Counted from the stretch's first letter, positions 8,900-18,595 are shown. The stretch: 64,000 nucleotides of DNA from Litorivita sp050633545 (GCA_050633545.1 JBOEGS010000009.1:1-64000), one strand, 5' to 3'. The notes: generated by a model from the letters alone, not told the origin. Translations and numbers: made by a program.

Positions 8900-10276
8900 A
8901 TGCCAAGCGAAATCCTTATGCCCGCCCTCTCGCCGACGATGGAAGAAGGCACATTGGCCAAATGGCTCGTCAAGGAGGGCGACACAGTTGCCGCAGGCGA
9001 CATCATGGCCGAGATCGAAACCGACAAGGCGACGATGGAATTCGAAGCCGTCGATGAAGGCGTCATCGGCAAAATCCTCGTGTCCGAGGGCACCGAGGGC
9101 GTCAAAGTGAATACGCCGATTGCCGTATTGCTCGAAGAAGGAGAGAGCGCCGATGATATTGGCGCCGCTGCGGGTCCTGCCGCCGCGCCTGCTGAGGCCA
9201 AGGCTCCTGCCGCCTCCGCCCCTGCCGCCGCGAAATCCGCCGCGCCACAGGTTAGGGCCGCCGATCAGACCCCCGATTGGCCCGAAGGCACGCCGATGAA
9301 AACCCAAACCGTGCGCGAGGCCCTGCGCGACGCCATGGCCGAGGAAATGCGCCGCGACGAGACGGTGTTTTTGATGGGTGAAGAGGTCGCCGAATACCAA
9401 GGCGCCTATAAAATCTCCCAAGGTCTTTTGGATGATTTCGGCTCCAAACGGGTGATCGACACGCCGATCACCGAGCACGGGTTTGCCGGTATCGGTGTCG
9501 GCGCGGCCTTTGGCGGCTTGCGCCCCATCGTCGAGTTCATGACCTTTAACTTCGCCATGCAAGCCATTGACCAGATTATCAACTCTGCCGCCAAGACACT
9601 CTATATGTCGGGCGGTCAGATGGGCGCACCGATGGTGTTTCGCGGCCCCAACGGCGCTGCCGCCCGCGTCGGCGCGCAGCACAGCCACGATTACGCCGCA
9701 TGGTATGCGCAGGTTCCGGGTCTCAAGGTTGTCATGCCCTATTCGGCCGCGGATGCGAAAGGATTGCTCAAAACCGCGATCCGCGACCCCAACCCTGTGA
9801 TCTTCCTCGAAAACGAAATTCTCTATGGCAAGACCTTCGAAGTACCCGCGATGGAGGATTTCACCATCCCCTTCGGCAAGGCAAAGATTTGCCGCGCGGG
9901 CAGCGATATCACCATCGTCAGCTTTGGCATCGGCATGACCTATGCCCTTGAAGCGGCAGAGAAACTTGCCGCCGATGGCATCGAAGCCGAGGTCATCGAC
10001 CTGCGCACCCTGCGCCCGATCGATTATGATACGGTGCTGGGTTCGGTGATGAAGACCAACCGCTGCATCACCGTCGAGGAAGGCTTCCCCGTCTGCTCGA
10101 TCGGCAATCATATCAGCGCCACGATCATGCAGCGCGCCTTTGATTATCTGGACGCGCCGGTGATCAACTGCACCGGTAAGGATGTGCCGATGCCCTATGC
10201 GGCGAACCTCGAAAAACACGCGCTGATCACCACTGCCGAGGTGGTCGAGGCCGCCAAGCAAGTCACCTATCGTTGA
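8900..10276 (+). CDS. pdhB: Pyruvate dehydrogenase E1 component, beta subunit, with lipoyl domain
   Basis: 458 aa. Residues 1-79 are a biotinyl/lipoyl domain with the lipoylation site ETDKATMEF (K43). An Ala/Pro-rich flexible linker (about 85-125) leads into the transketolase-like E1 beta body (about 135-455), with the TPP-facing segment MGEEVAEYQGAYKISQGL. A lipoyl domain fused to E1 beta is an alphaproteobacterial trait; E. coli lacks it. The lipoyl segment is almost identical to that of pdhC, 10 nt downstream, at protein and DNA level. Confidence 0.96.
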   Translation: MPSEILMPALSPTMEEGTLAKWLVKEGDTVAAGDIMAEIETDKATMEFEAVDEGVIGKILVSEGTEGVKVNTPIAVLLEEGESADDIGAAAGPAAAPAEAKAPAASAPAAAKSAAPQVRAADQTPDWPEGTPMKTQTVREALRDAMAEEMRRDETVFLMGEEVAEYQGAYKISQGLLDDFGSKRVIDTPITEHGFAGIGVGAAFGGLRPIVEFMTFNFAMQAIDQIINSAAKTLYMSGGQMGAPMVFRGPNGAAARVGAQHSHDYAAWYAQVPGLKVVMPYSAADAKGLLKTAIRDPNPVIFLENEILYGKTFEVPAMEDFTIPFGKAKICRAGSDITIVSFGIGMTYALEAAEKLAADGIEAEVIDLRTLRPIDYDTVLGSVMKTNRCITVEEGFPVCSIGNHISATIMQRAFDYLDAPVINCTGKDVPMPYAANLEKHALITTAEVVEAAKQVTYR

Positions 10277-10286
10277 GGAGAGAGAG

Positions 10287-11603
10287 ATGCCGACAGAAAT
10301 CCTGATGCCCGCCCTCTCGCCGACGATGGAAGAGGGAACATTGGCCAAATGGCTGGTCAAGGAGGGCGACACCGTCTCCTCCGGCGATCTTCTGGCCGAG
10401 ATCGAGACCGACAAGGCGACGATGGAATTCGAAGCCGTCGACGAAGGGGTGATCGGCAAGATCCTCGTGGCCGAAGGCTCCGAGAATGTGAAGGTCAACA
10501 CCGCCATTGCGGTGCTTTTGGAAGAGGGTGAAAGCGCCGATGACATTGGCGCGCCGCCACTCGCCACAGCCGCGGAGCCGAAAGCGAAGGCTGTGGCCCA
10601 ACCCGCCGAAACAGCACCGCAGGCCTCTGCTGCGGCTGCGCCTGCTGCGCCGCAAACCTCTGACGGAACACGCATTTTTGCCTCCCCTCTGGCGCGCCGG
10701 ATCGCGGCGGACAAAGGTGTGGACCTGTCGTCGATCACAGGATCCGGCCCCAAAGGGCGGATCGTCAAGGCGGATGTCGAGGCTGCCAAAGCGGGTGCCT
10801 CTGCCCCTGCCGCAAGTGCCGCGACTGCGGCCTCTGCTGCGCCCGCCGCAGCCCCTGCTCCCATGGCCAGCGGCCCTGCCGCCGATGCGGTCAAACGCAT
10901 GTATGAGGATCGCGCCTATGAGGAAATCCCGCTCAACGGCATGCGCAAAACCATCGCCGCGCGGTTGACCGAGGCCAAACAATCGATCCCGCATTTCTAT
11001 CTGCGCCGCGATATCAAGCTCGACGCGCTGATGAAATTGCGCAGCGAATTGAACGGCAAGCTGGAGGCGCGCGGCGTGAAACTGTCGGTCAATGATTTCA
11101 TCATCAAAGCCTGCGCTTTGGCGCTGCAAGCCGTGCCCGCCGCCAATGCGGTTTGGGCGGGTGATCGGGTGTTGCAACTGACCCCTTCGGATGTGGCCGT
11201 GGCGGTCGCCATTGAGGGCGGATTGTTCACGCCGGTGCTCAAGGATGCCGAGATGAAATCGCTCTCGGCGCTCTCGGCCGAGATGAAAGACCTCGCCGCC
11301 CGCGCCCGCGACCGCAAGCTTGCTCCGCATGAATACCAAGGCGGCAGCTTTGCGATCTCGAACCTCGGAATGTTCGGAATTGACAATTTTGACGCCGTTA
11401 TCAACCCGCCACACGGCGCAATTCTCGCAGTTGGTGCGGGTGTAAAAAAACCCGTCGTCGGCAAGGATGGCGCATTGGAGGTCGCGACGGTGATGTCGGT
11501 GACGCTATCGGTCGATCACCGCGTGATCGACGGGGCGCTGGGGGCGGAGCTGCTCAAACATATTGTCGACAATCTGGAAAACCCGATTGCGATGCTGGCC
11601 TGA
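10287..11603 (+). CDS. pdhC: Pyruvate dehydrogenase E2, dihydrolipoamide acetyltransferase
   Basis: 438 aa core enzyme of the complex. Domains in order: lipoyl domain (1-79, lipoyl K43 in ETDKATMEF), Ala/Pro linker, peripheral subunit-binding domain (about 130-165, SPLARRIAADKGVDL then GPKGRIVKADV), a second linker, and the acetyltransferase domain (about 205-438) with the catalytic DHRVIDGA near the C-terminus. The E3 gene (lpd) does not follow, so dihydrolipoamide dehydrogenase must be encoded elsewhere. A terminator follows. Confidence 0.96.
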   Translation: MPTEILMPALSPTMEEGTLAKWLVKEGDTVSSGDLLAEIETDKATMEFEAVDEGVIGKILVAEGSENVKVNTAIAVLLEEGESADDIGAPPLATAAEPKAKAVAQPAETAPQASAAAAPAAPQTSDGTRIFASPLARRIAADKGVDLSSITGSGPKGRIVKADVEAAKAGASAPAASAATAASAAPAAAPAPMASGPAADAVKRMYEDRAYEEIPLNGMRKTIAARLTEAKQSIPHFYLRRDIKLDALMKLRSELNGKLEARGVKLSVNDFIIKACALALQAVPAANAVWAGDRVLQLTPSDVAVAVAIEGGLFTPVLKDAEMKSLSALSAEMKDLAARARDRKLAPHEYQGGSFAISNLGMFGIDNFDAVINPPHGAILAVGAGVKKPVVGKDGALEVATVMSVTLSVDHRVIDGALGAELLKHIVDNLENPIAMLA

Positions 11604-11626
11604 TCCGGCGCGCAGCTTGAAAGAAC

Positions 11627-11657
11627 AAAACGCCCGCACAAAGCTGCGGGCGTTTTA
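11627..11657. terminator. Bidirectional terminator, pdhC/cysE
   Basis: A perfect 12-bp stem (AAAACGCCCGCA with TGCGGGCGTTTT) surrounds a 6-nt loop between convergent pdhC (+) and cysE (-), with A and T runs on the two sides. Confidence 0.88.
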
Positions 11658-11678
11658 ATGTGCAACGGGCGGCGGGCG

Positions 11679-12488
11679 CTATTCGCGCGCGCCGATCAAC
11701 TGGTTCATCGAGACCGAAGGTTGATCACAGCCCGCCTCGCCGACGACTTTGGCGGGCACGCCAGCCACGGTTTTGCAGCACGGCACATCGGCCAGAACCA
11801 CAGATCCGGCGGCGATGCGGCTGCAATGGCCGATCTCGATATTGCCCAAGACCTTGGCCCCTGCGCCGATCAAAACGCCATTGCCGATTTTCGGGTGACG
11901 GTCCTCGTCTTCCTTGCCGGTCCCGCCCAAAGTCACCGAGTGCAGGATCGACACGTTATCGCCGACCACGGCGGTTTCGCCGATCACGATGGCATGGGCA
12001 TGATCAAGGAACAGCCCCTTACCGACGCGGCAAGCCGGATGGATATCGACGCCGAATTGTTCGGAAACGCGCATTTGCACGAAATAGGCCAGATCTCGCC
12101 GCCCCTGACGCCACAGCCAATGACCGATGCGGTAGGCTTGGATCGCCTGAAACCCTTTGAAGAAAATCAGCGGCTGGATATAGCGATGGCATGCCGGATC
12201 GCGTTCGAATACCGCAATAATATCGGCGCGGGCGGCTTGGCCCAACTCGGGATCGGCGGCATAGGCCGCATCGGCGATCTCGCGCAGCAATTGTTCCGAC
12301 ATCTCGCCCGAGGCCAGTTTTTGCGCAAAGCGGTAGGCCAGCGCATCTTCCAACGTCTCGTGGTGCAAGATGCAGCCATGAACCAATCCACCGAGCAGCG
12401 GCTCGTCCGTGACGGCCTGACGGGATTCTTCCAAAATACGGGTCCAGACCGGATCGATTTGGGACAGTTTTGCGCGTTTCTCGGCCAT
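11679..12488 (-). CDS. cysE: Serine O-acetyltransferase
   Basis: 269 aa enzyme that acetylates L-serine with acetyl-CoA, the first step of cysteine synthesis. It has an N-terminal helical domain followed by the left-handed beta-helix of hexapeptide repeats (about 150-250). The catalytic region DIHPACRVGKGLFLDHAHA and the loop HSVTLGGTGKEDEDRHPKIG are intact. The start at 12488 (MAEKRAKLSQ) is preceded by an AGGCAAGG site; ATGs a few codons upstream are possible. It lies just downstream of the GTA cluster on the same strand but is separated from it by a terminator. Confidence 0.93.
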   Translation of the reverse strand: MAEKRAKLSQIDPVWTRILEESRQAVTDEPLLGGLVHGCILHHETLEDALAYRFAQKLASGEMSEQLLREIADAAYAADPELGQAARADIIAVFERDPACHRYIQPLIFFKGFQAIQAYRIGHWLWRQGRRDLAYFVQMRVSEQFGVDIHPACRVGKGLFLDHAHAIVIGETAVVGDNVSILHSVTLGGTGKEDEDRHPKIGNGVLIGAGAKVLGNIEIGHCSRIAAGSVVLADVPCCKTVAGVPAKVVGEAGCDQPSVSMNQLIGARE

Positions 12489-12649
12489 TGTGCCTTGCCT
12501 CATCAGCATCTGATTGCGCGCAAATCTTTGCGCCACAGAAGGTTTGAATTTCGAACCTCTATAGCAGATCGGGCGGGATGCGGAAATGCAAAGCTGTGAT
12601 CGGAGCCATTCACGGCGCGAATGAAATGTGCGCAAAAGCACAAAAGCCG

Positions 12650-12689
12650 AAGGGCTGCGCGAAAACGACACTGCGCAGCCCTTTGTTTT
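12650..12689 (-). terminator. Terminator after the GTA cluster
   Basis: An 11-bp GC-rich stem (AAGGGCTGCGC, 12650-12660, with its complement at 12673-12683) lies 16-55 nt beyond the gp15 stop. Read on the minus strand, an imperfect T-rich stretch follows. Read on the plus strand, TTTGTTTTT follows, so it may work both ways. It separates GTA transcription from cysE. Confidence 0.65.
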
Positions 12690-12704
12690 TATGGAGTTTC
12701 AGCC

Positions 12705-15700
12705 TTAGGCAACCGCGAGGCTACGTTTTGCCCCCGCACCATAACTCGCGGAAATTTGCGCCACCGAGACCTCGAAACCGCCCGTTGTGCCATCTGCAGC
12801 CTGCATCGCCGCGCTATAGGTCCAGCTTGGCGCGGGCAGGATTTGCTCGCGCACCAAGGCCCCGCCCAGACGGATTTGCAACAGGTAGCTTTCGCTTTCC
12901 TCGCCCAGCGGCACCTCGATCGTATCCCACCCGTCACCGGCAATGCGCGTGCGGCGGATCCACGAGATGGCATAATCGCCCCCCGCAAGCGGATCGGCGC
13001 GCAGATGCACCGGCGCATAGGGGCGCAAGCCGACCCCGTCGAAGGCCTCGATCCGGTGTACAAAGGACGGGTCGTCATAGCTGCGCTGTGCGGGGCCGAC
13101 GCGGTAATGGCGCGCGATGTTGCGCTGGCTGGCCGCCAATGTGATCTGCTGCGGTATCCCGTCCATCGCCACCACATAGGATCCTGCCGCCCATTGCGAC
13201 GGCATAAGCACATCCGATCCCAATTGCCCGCGCAAACGGTGTTTGAGCAGATAGGTGTTCTCGCCCACCAATTGCGCATCGCGGAACTGGAAGAGTTCCC
13301 AATTTCCGGCGCTGCCGTCACCGATCGCCATCAGGTTGCCGCCGTTGAGTAATGCCTCGTCGTCGATGCTCGACAAGGCGCCCGAGGTGAGTTTGACCAC
13401 CACCCCCTCGCCGTGATCGATAACCCCCATCGAGGCCGCGAACATCGGCGTCTCGGTCACCCCCAATTTGGAACGGGTCGAGATCAATTGATCAAGGCTA
13501 TAGCCCGCATCCGAACCCGAAGCATAGAGCGCCGCCGTGCCGGGCCACGGCTCTGCGGTGACGGCCAGATGGGGCGCATGGGGCACCTCTTCGCCCGTCA
13601 TCAAGGGCAGGTCCAAAAACAGCGGGAAGACCGGCAAAGGCGGTGTGAAGGCGCGCACGGTCGCCGCATCATCTGCCATATCGATCGGGCGGTAGGTTTC
13701 CGGCTCGATCCGCACCGCTTCGATCAGTTGTTTGTCGCCTTGCTCCACTCGGTCGATGCGATAGCGCGCGGGCACGCCGTCATTGTCGAGCCGCAAGATA
13801 TCTCCCGCGCCCAGCGGCAGCTTTGACGGCGGCAGCGCAAAGCGCACCACATCGCGCGCCACGCGCGCCTCCGACAGCCAGCGTTCGACCACTTGGCGCC
13901 CTTCGGCGCGGGTCAGCGACAGCGGCACTTCGGTCGCGGCCACCGCATGGGTCGCCTCGTCGGGCAGCACCGCCTCTTCGGCGACCACGTCGAAATCGCC
14001 TTCGGCCTGCACAAAGCGCATCCGCACGCGGCCCGTGAGTTCGGCCTCGGCGGTTCGGGTTTCCTCAATCACACCGTCCAGCTCCTTGGCCACGGCCATT
14101 TCATCGCGCGACACTTCGATGTCATTGAGACCGTCGCGCATGATGAATTTGAGCGTGCCGCCGCGTTCGACCGCATCGAAGCCGTAGCGCAGCATCAAGG
14201 GCTGCAAGGCGGTGCGCGCGGGGGCGACCTCGGCGCGAGTATAGCCACGCAGATAGCCGTAAAGCTCGGAGACATCGAAGCTGGCGACGCCCGCGCGTTT
14301 GCAAATCTCGGCCACCACATCGGACAGGGGGCGCGAGCCGCTGCGCCCTGTCATCCAATGGCCGCGCGCGTAATTGTCGCCATCGCTCCAAAGCCCGCGA
14401 TTGTTGGGGAAGAACGGATAGGGCCGCGCATCCCATGCCCAGACATGGGCACGGCTCATGTCCAGCATCGGCGCGGCGTAGACCTCGCTGACCGGATTGT
14501 TCGCCGGATCGTTCCAATAGCCGAACATGGCGCGCAGATATTGCATCTGCATCAACTCGTCGCGCCGCCCGTTGGAATAGCGCGGCAGGCTGGATTCCGA
14601 GGATTTCGGATCAAGGAATTTGTTCGGCTGGTTGGTGCCCTTGTCGACGGCGGCGCAACCCAGTTCGGTGAACCAGACGGGTTTCGACATCGGCTCCCAA
14701 TCGGTCGCTATCTCTTGGCGCACACCGCCGATCCGTTCGTGGTGCGCGTTCAACCACCAGTTCTTGATATCCTTATAGCGGTAAACCCAAGGCTCGCCGT
14801 GGTCGCCATCGGTGATCGGCGTGCGGATTTGCGCCGCGCGCGCATCGACCGAATGGTAATACCAATCATAGCCCTCGCCGCCCTCGATATTGTCCTTGAG
14901 GTAGTCGAGATTATAGATCGTGCCCCAATCGGCATCGCTATGCCCCGCCTCGTCGCGCCAATCGGAGAGCGGCATGTAGTTGTCGATCCCGACGAAATCG
15001 ATATTGGCGTCGGCCCAAAGCGGATCGAGGTGAAAATACCGATCACCGCTGCCGTCTTGCGGTTGGTATCCGAAATACTCCGTCCAATCCGCCGCATAGC
15101 CGATTTTGCACTGCGGTCCGAGGATCGCACGGCATTGCGCGGCCAATCCGGTCAAGGCCGTCACCGCCGGAAAGCTGCCATTCGCGCCGCGAATTTGGGT
15201 CAGCCCGCGCATTTCGGAGCCGATGCAAAAGGCCTCGACCCCGCCTGCCGCGGCGCAAAGCGCGGCTTGGTGCAAGATAAAGCGATTGTAGCGCCACTCG
15301 TCAGGGCCGGAGTAGCTGACCGTTTCGCCCAAGATGGCAAAATCTGCCGCTGTGGCCGTGCCAAAAAACGCTGCCACTTCGGCCTCGGCGGCGGCGGTGG
15401 CGTCGCTCGATCCGGCCTGCCCCGGTGCATCCATGAGGGTGATCCGCCCGCGCCACGGCAATTTGGGCTGCGCGGCGGCATCGGAATAGGGATCGGGCAG
15501 GCTGTTCCCATCCACCTGATCCATCAAGATAAACGGGTAGTACATCACGCCTTGGCCGCCCGCTTGGGTGGCTTGAATCGCCTCGATCACCGATGCATCC
15601 GCAGGCGTGCCGCCATAAATAGGGCGGCCTTCGGGATCGAAGGGCACCAGATCGGCCGTGCTGCGCAACTCGCCCGCGACGGCCCATGGCATTTCCTGAC

Positions 15701-16622
15701 CGTCGAACTGGGTCTGCTCCACCTTGGGTTTGATGTCGCATTGCGCCGCGCGCAGGTCATTGCCGAACCAGCTGACGATCAAGGAGACCGAGCCGCAATT
15801 GGGCAGTTCCTCGCTCAGGGCCTCGAGCGAGGTGGCATAGTCGGATTTTCCCGAGGGCGAATTGACATTGGCCAGCGCCGATTGCCCTGCGCCGTAGGAG
15901 AAATGCACAGGCGTCGTGGCCAAGGCATATTCCCCGCTTCCCGGCATCATGGCAACGCCTTGTATGCCAAAGGAGGGGTCGGTTTTATGGCTCTCGGTGT
16001 CTGGTTGCGCGGGGCGCACCACCTCGAAAGAGAACTGCGGCACGCGGTTGCCGAATTGCTCCAAAGGCAGGTCCTCGAATACCACATAGGCCGTGCCGCG
16101 ATAGGCCGGCACATTGCCCGCCCCCTCGACGGCTTCCATTTTCGGATCGGGCAACTGGTCCTTGGCGCCAGTGTAGACGCGCATATTGAGGCTGTCGCGC
16201 GCGATCTCGCTGCCGTCGGCCCAGATGCGGCCAATGCTGGTGATCTCGCCCTCGCAGACCGCAACCGCGAGGCTGACTGTATAGCTATAGTTGCGCACGG
16301 TGGGACGCGGCGCGCCCTTACCGCCGCCCGACACCGAAACCGTTTCGGCAAAATTCGTCGACCAGATCACATGCCCGCCCACGCGCATGCGCCCGTAGAC
16401 TTGCGCAATCGGATCGCCCTCGCCAGATCCGGTCAGGCGGAAGCGTTCGATTTGCCCCTGCTCGACCGCCTCGGCGCCGGTGCCCATGATGCGTTGATCA
16501 ATCGCGCGGCCCAAAGTGGCCCCCGCCAAACGGCCCACCGCCGCCGCCGAAACGCCCAAAAGCGTGCCGCCCACCGAGCCGCCGATCGCCGCACCCGCCG
16601 CAGATAAAAGGATCGTCGCCAT
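12705..16622 (-). CDS. g15: GTA gp15, baseplate megatron / host-specificity protein
   Basis: 1305 aa, the largest and last gene of the GTA cluster and about the size of RcGTA gp15. It forms the tail-tip baseplate and contacts the recipient cell. The N-terminus (about 10-50) is a glycine-rich hydrophobic stretch. The middle (about 400-720) matches the GTA TIM-barrel-like domain (segments such as NIDFVGIDNYMPLSDWRD and KPVWFTELGCAAVDKG). The C-terminal half is the phage tail/megatron region. The ATG at 16622 shares one base with the gp14 stop (TGATG), which indicates coupling; an adjacent GTG is less likely. No truncation is seen. Confidence 0.93.
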   Translation of the reverse strand: MATILLSAAGAAIGGSVGGTLLGVSAAAVGRLAGATLGRAIDQRIMGTGAEAVEQGQIERFRLTGSGEGDPIAQVYGRMRVGGHVIWSTNFAETVSVSGGGKGAPRPTVRNYSYTVSLAVAVCEGEITSIGRIWADGSEIARDSLNMRVYTGAKDQLPDPKMEAVEGAGNVPAYRGTAYVVFEDLPLEQFGNRVPQFSFEVVRPAQPDTESHKTDPSFGIQGVAMMPGSGEYALATTPVHFSYGAGQSALANVNSPSGKSDYATSLEALSEELPNCGSVSLIVSWFGNDLRAAQCDIKPKVEQTQFDGQEMPWAVAGELRSTADLVPFDPEGRPIYGGTPADASVIEAIQATQAGGQGVMYYPFILMDQVDGNSLPDPYSDAAAQPKLPWRGRITLMDAPGQAGSSDATAAAEAEVAAFFGTATAADFAILGETVSYSGPDEWRYNRFILHQAALCAAAGGVEAFCIGSEMRGLTQIRGANGSFPAVTALTGLAAQCRAILGPQCKIGYAADWTEYFGYQPQDGSGDRYFHLDPLWADANIDFVGIDNYMPLSDWRDEAGHSDADWGTIYNLDYLKDNIEGGEGYDWYYHSVDARAAQIRTPITDGDHGEPWVYRYKDIKNWWLNAHHERIGGVRQEIATDWEPMSKPVWFTELGCAAVDKGTNQPNKFLDPKSSESSLPRYSNGRRDELMQMQYLRAMFGYWNDPANNPVSEVYAAPMLDMSRAHVWAWDARPYPFFPNNRGLWSDGDNYARGHWMTGRSGSRPLSDVVAEICKRAGVASFDVSELYGYLRGYTRAEVAPARTALQPLMLRYGFDAVERGGTLKFIMRDGLNDIEVSRDEMAVAKELDGVIEETRTAEAELTGRVRMRFVQAEGDFDVVAEEAVLPDEATHAVAATEVPLSLTRAEGRQVVERWLSEARVARDVVRFALPPSKLPLGAGDILRLDNDGVPARYRIDRVEQGDKQLIEAVRIEPETYRPIDMADDAATVRAFTPPLPVFPLFLDLPLMTGEEVPHAPHLAVTAEPWPGTAALYASGSDAGYSLDQLISTRSKLGVTETPMFAASMGVIDHGEGVVVKLTSGALSSIDDEALLNGGNLMAIGDGSAGNWELFQFRDAQLVGENTYLLKHRLRGQLGSDVLMPSQWAAGSYVVAMDGIPQQITLAASQRNIARHYRVGPAQRSYDDPSFVHRIEAFDGVGLRPYAPVHLRADPLAGGDYAISWIRRTRIAGDGWDTIEVPLGEESESYLLQIRLGGALVREQILPAPSWTYSAAMQAADGTTGGFEVSVAQISASYGAGAKRSLAVA

Positions 16623-17077
16623 CACACAGTCTCCTCAGGAAAAGCAAATCGCGCCACGATGCGGCGCTGCCATGGCAGGCTCAGCGGGCTTTCAACAACC
16701 GCATGGCCCGAATAGGCGTGAATGAATGTCGGTGTGCCGCCGGTCAGCGGCACTTGGCCTTGCAGGCCGAGGTGTTTGGCCACGCCCCCTGCCCGCATCC
16801 GGAACAGCAACACGTCCCCCGGGGCCGGATCGCCCAAGGGTTTGGCGACCAAATGCGCTTTGGCCGCGCGCCAAAGCCGCTCGTCGCCCGAGGGCTCGGA
16901 CCAGTCCTGCGTATAGGCGGGCACGGCTTCCGGCTCTGCGCCCAGCACCTCGCGCCACACGCCGCGCAACAGCCCGAGACAATCGGTGCCCGCGCCTTTA
17001 GTGCTGGCTTGGTGCCTGTATGGCGTGCCGATCCAGCCGCGCGCCGCCGAGACGATCCGATCCCCCAAACGCCCCAT
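16622..17077 (-). CDS. g14: GTA gp14, NlpC/P60 cell-wall peptidase
   Basis: 151 aa NlpC/P60-type cysteine peptidase of the GTA tail tip, thought to open peptidoglycan during DNA delivery. The catalytic triad is recognisable: C33 in GTDCLGLLRGV, H102 in AKHLGL and a third polar position at H120 in FIHAYSG. It lies between the hub gene gp13 (1-nt gap) and gp15 (1-nt overlap), the usual tail-tip order. Confidence 0.92.
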   Translation of the reverse strand: MGRLGDRIVSAARGWIGTPYRHQASTKGAGTDCLGLLRGVWREVLGAEPEAVPAYTQDWSEPSGDERLWRAAKAHLVAKPLGDPAPGDVLLFRMRAGGVAKHLGLQGQVPLTGGTPTFIHAYSGHAVVESPLSLPWQRRIVARFAFPEETV

Positions 17078-17078
17078 A

Positions 17079-17963
17079 TCAGCGACGGCTCCCGCCGCCG
17101 GTGGTGCCGCTCTGGCTGGGAGGGATCACCGTCCAATCATCGCCAGGAATATCGGGAAATCCTTGGTAATTCAGCAGGTTGTTGAACTTGAGCTGGCAGG
17201 TTTTCATGCGTTTGTCACAGCCCGCCTCGATGCGGATCATATCGCCCGCCACAATCGGCGCACGCATCGGTGCCCATAGCTCGATGACGCGGGTTTCCTC
17301 GTCAAAATAGTCGCGTTTGATCATGCCGGTCAGGCCTGCGCAGGCACCGCTTTGCCCGATCATGCGGCCGCGTTCGAACCATGCGACGTCAAAACCGGTC
17401 AGCCCGTCAAAGCGGAACACCTGTCGCTCGTCGACCGCCTCGACCGCAACATCGGCGAAAAAACCTGCCGCCGCGCAGTCAAACCCGCAGGCCGCATCGC
17501 CCAGAACCGCGCTGCAGGGCTTTTGATAGACCCGCCCCATCGGACGGTTCAGTGCCTCGGTCAGCCCGCGCAATTCGGCGGTAAAGGCCCCGTTGGTGCG
17601 GCGCAATTCACCGATAGAGCCGCGAAACTGGGTCTCGCGCTGCGAGATATCGGCCCAATTGACCAGCCACGACACCACCTGCGCGCCGTCAAAACGGCCC
17701 GCCTCGATATCGGCCTCGGTGATGGCCGCAGCGCGCAGCGCGCCGATGGCTTCGCTGTTGTCCACCGACAGGCCTGTGGATTGCGCCAAAGCCATCGCGG
17801 TCAGCCCGCTGTCGGCCTTGAAGGTGATGCCCTCAAAGGTCAGGTCGCGGTCGTGATCGGTAAAGCCAAAGACCGTGCCATCACGCCGGATGATTGCCCA
17901 TGTGCGGCACACCGTGGTCGCGCCGGAGGCAAGATGGGATTTGAACGCTTCGGAATAGGCCAT
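17079..17963 (-). CDS. g13: GTA gp13, tail hub protein (DUF2163/BR0599 family)
   Basis: 294 aa baseplate hub. The C-terminal third carries the conserved cysteines of this family: KPCSAVLGDAACGFDC (about 160-175) and AGCDKRMKTCQLKFNN (about 258-273). By analogy with phage lambda gpL, which binds an iron-sulfur cluster through such cysteines, gp13 may hold a metal cluster; that is an inference. The start at 17963 shares one base with the gp12 stop (TGATG). Confidence 0.92.
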   Translation of the reverse strand: MAYSEAFKSHLASGATTVCRTWAIIRRDGTVFGFTDHDRDLTFEGITFKADSGLTAMALAQSTGLSVDNSEAIGALRAAAITEADIEAGRFDGAQVVSWLVNWADISQRETQFRGSIGELRRTNGAFTAELRGLTEALNRPMGRVYQKPCSAVLGDAACGFDCAAAGFFADVAVEAVDERQVFRFDGLTGFDVAWFERGRMIGQSGACAGLTGMIKRDYFDEETRVIELWAPMRAPIVAGDMIRIEAGCDKRMKTCQLKFNNLLNYQGFPDIPGDDWTVIPPSQSGTTGGGSRR

Positions 17964-18595
17964 CACACGCGCACCTCGACCACCGGCACCGAGGGCACAT
18001 TGCCCGCGCGAAAGGAAGAGACCGAGGTCTGGATCCGGTCGGTATCAAAACGCACCGGCACGTCGAACTCGAATCCGGCCGTGATTTCAAAGCCTTCGTT
18101 GGGCGGATGCACGAAGGTGATGATCCCCGTCGCGGTATCGACCTCGTAGTGGATACCCTCTTGCATCTCGTCGCCCGCCACACCGACGCGCACGGTGCCG
18201 CGCACCGGTTTGGTGATCGGGCGGATATAGCTTTGGTCGCCGGAGCGGTAGGTCTTGGTCAACTGGAAGCTGGCGTTGATCTCGTCGCCGATGGCAATCA
18301 CCTGATCGTCATAGGTGATATCGGCGGAGGCGGGGCAGGATTTGTAATCGGCCCAATCCTTCCAGCGAAAGCCGTTCACCTGCCCGTTGCGGGCCTCGAA
18401 GAACGAGATCAAGGTCTCGATATCGTCAAGGCTGCGCATCGAGACGCCCGCATCATAGCGGCGGCGCGAATGGGCCCAAGGCGTGTTGCGTTCCTCATAT
18501 CCGTTGGCCAGCGTCACCACATCGGTGCGCCGCTCCGGCCCGCCGACAGAGCCAAAGCTGAGCGAAGCGGGAAACCGCGTTTCATGAAATCCCAT
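17963..18595 (-). CDS. g12: GTA gp12, distal tail protein (DUF2460)
   Basis: 210 aa distal tail protein that links the tail tube to the baseplate hub. It matches the DUF2460/TIGR02217 family, with the diagnostic N-terminus FHETRFPASLSFGSVGGPER and GFRWKDWADYKS in the middle. The start at 18595 follows a strong GAGGAG site; an in-frame ATG five codons upstream lacks one. Its stop overlaps the gp13 start. Confidence 0.92.
   Translation of the reverse strand: MGFHETRFPASLSFGSVGGPERRTDVVTLANGYEERNTPWAHSRRRYDAGVSMRSLDDIETLISFFEARNGQVNGFRWKDWADYKSCPASADITYDDQVIAIGDEINASFQLTKTYRSGDQSYIRPITKPVRGTVRVGVAGDEMQEGIHYEVDTATGIITFVHPPNEGFEITAGFEFDVPVRFDTDRIQTSVSSFRAGNVPSVPVVEVRV

Noticed and set aside
7985..10900. 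971-codon antisense frame across pdhA-pdhB-pdhC
   Set aside because: It is opposite well-defined pdh genes; high third-position GC keeps antisense frames open. No recognisable domain or ribosome site.
13893..16607. 904-codon plus-strand frame opposite GTA gp15
   Set aside because: Antisense of gp15; no family resemblance, and all GTA genes run on the minus strand.
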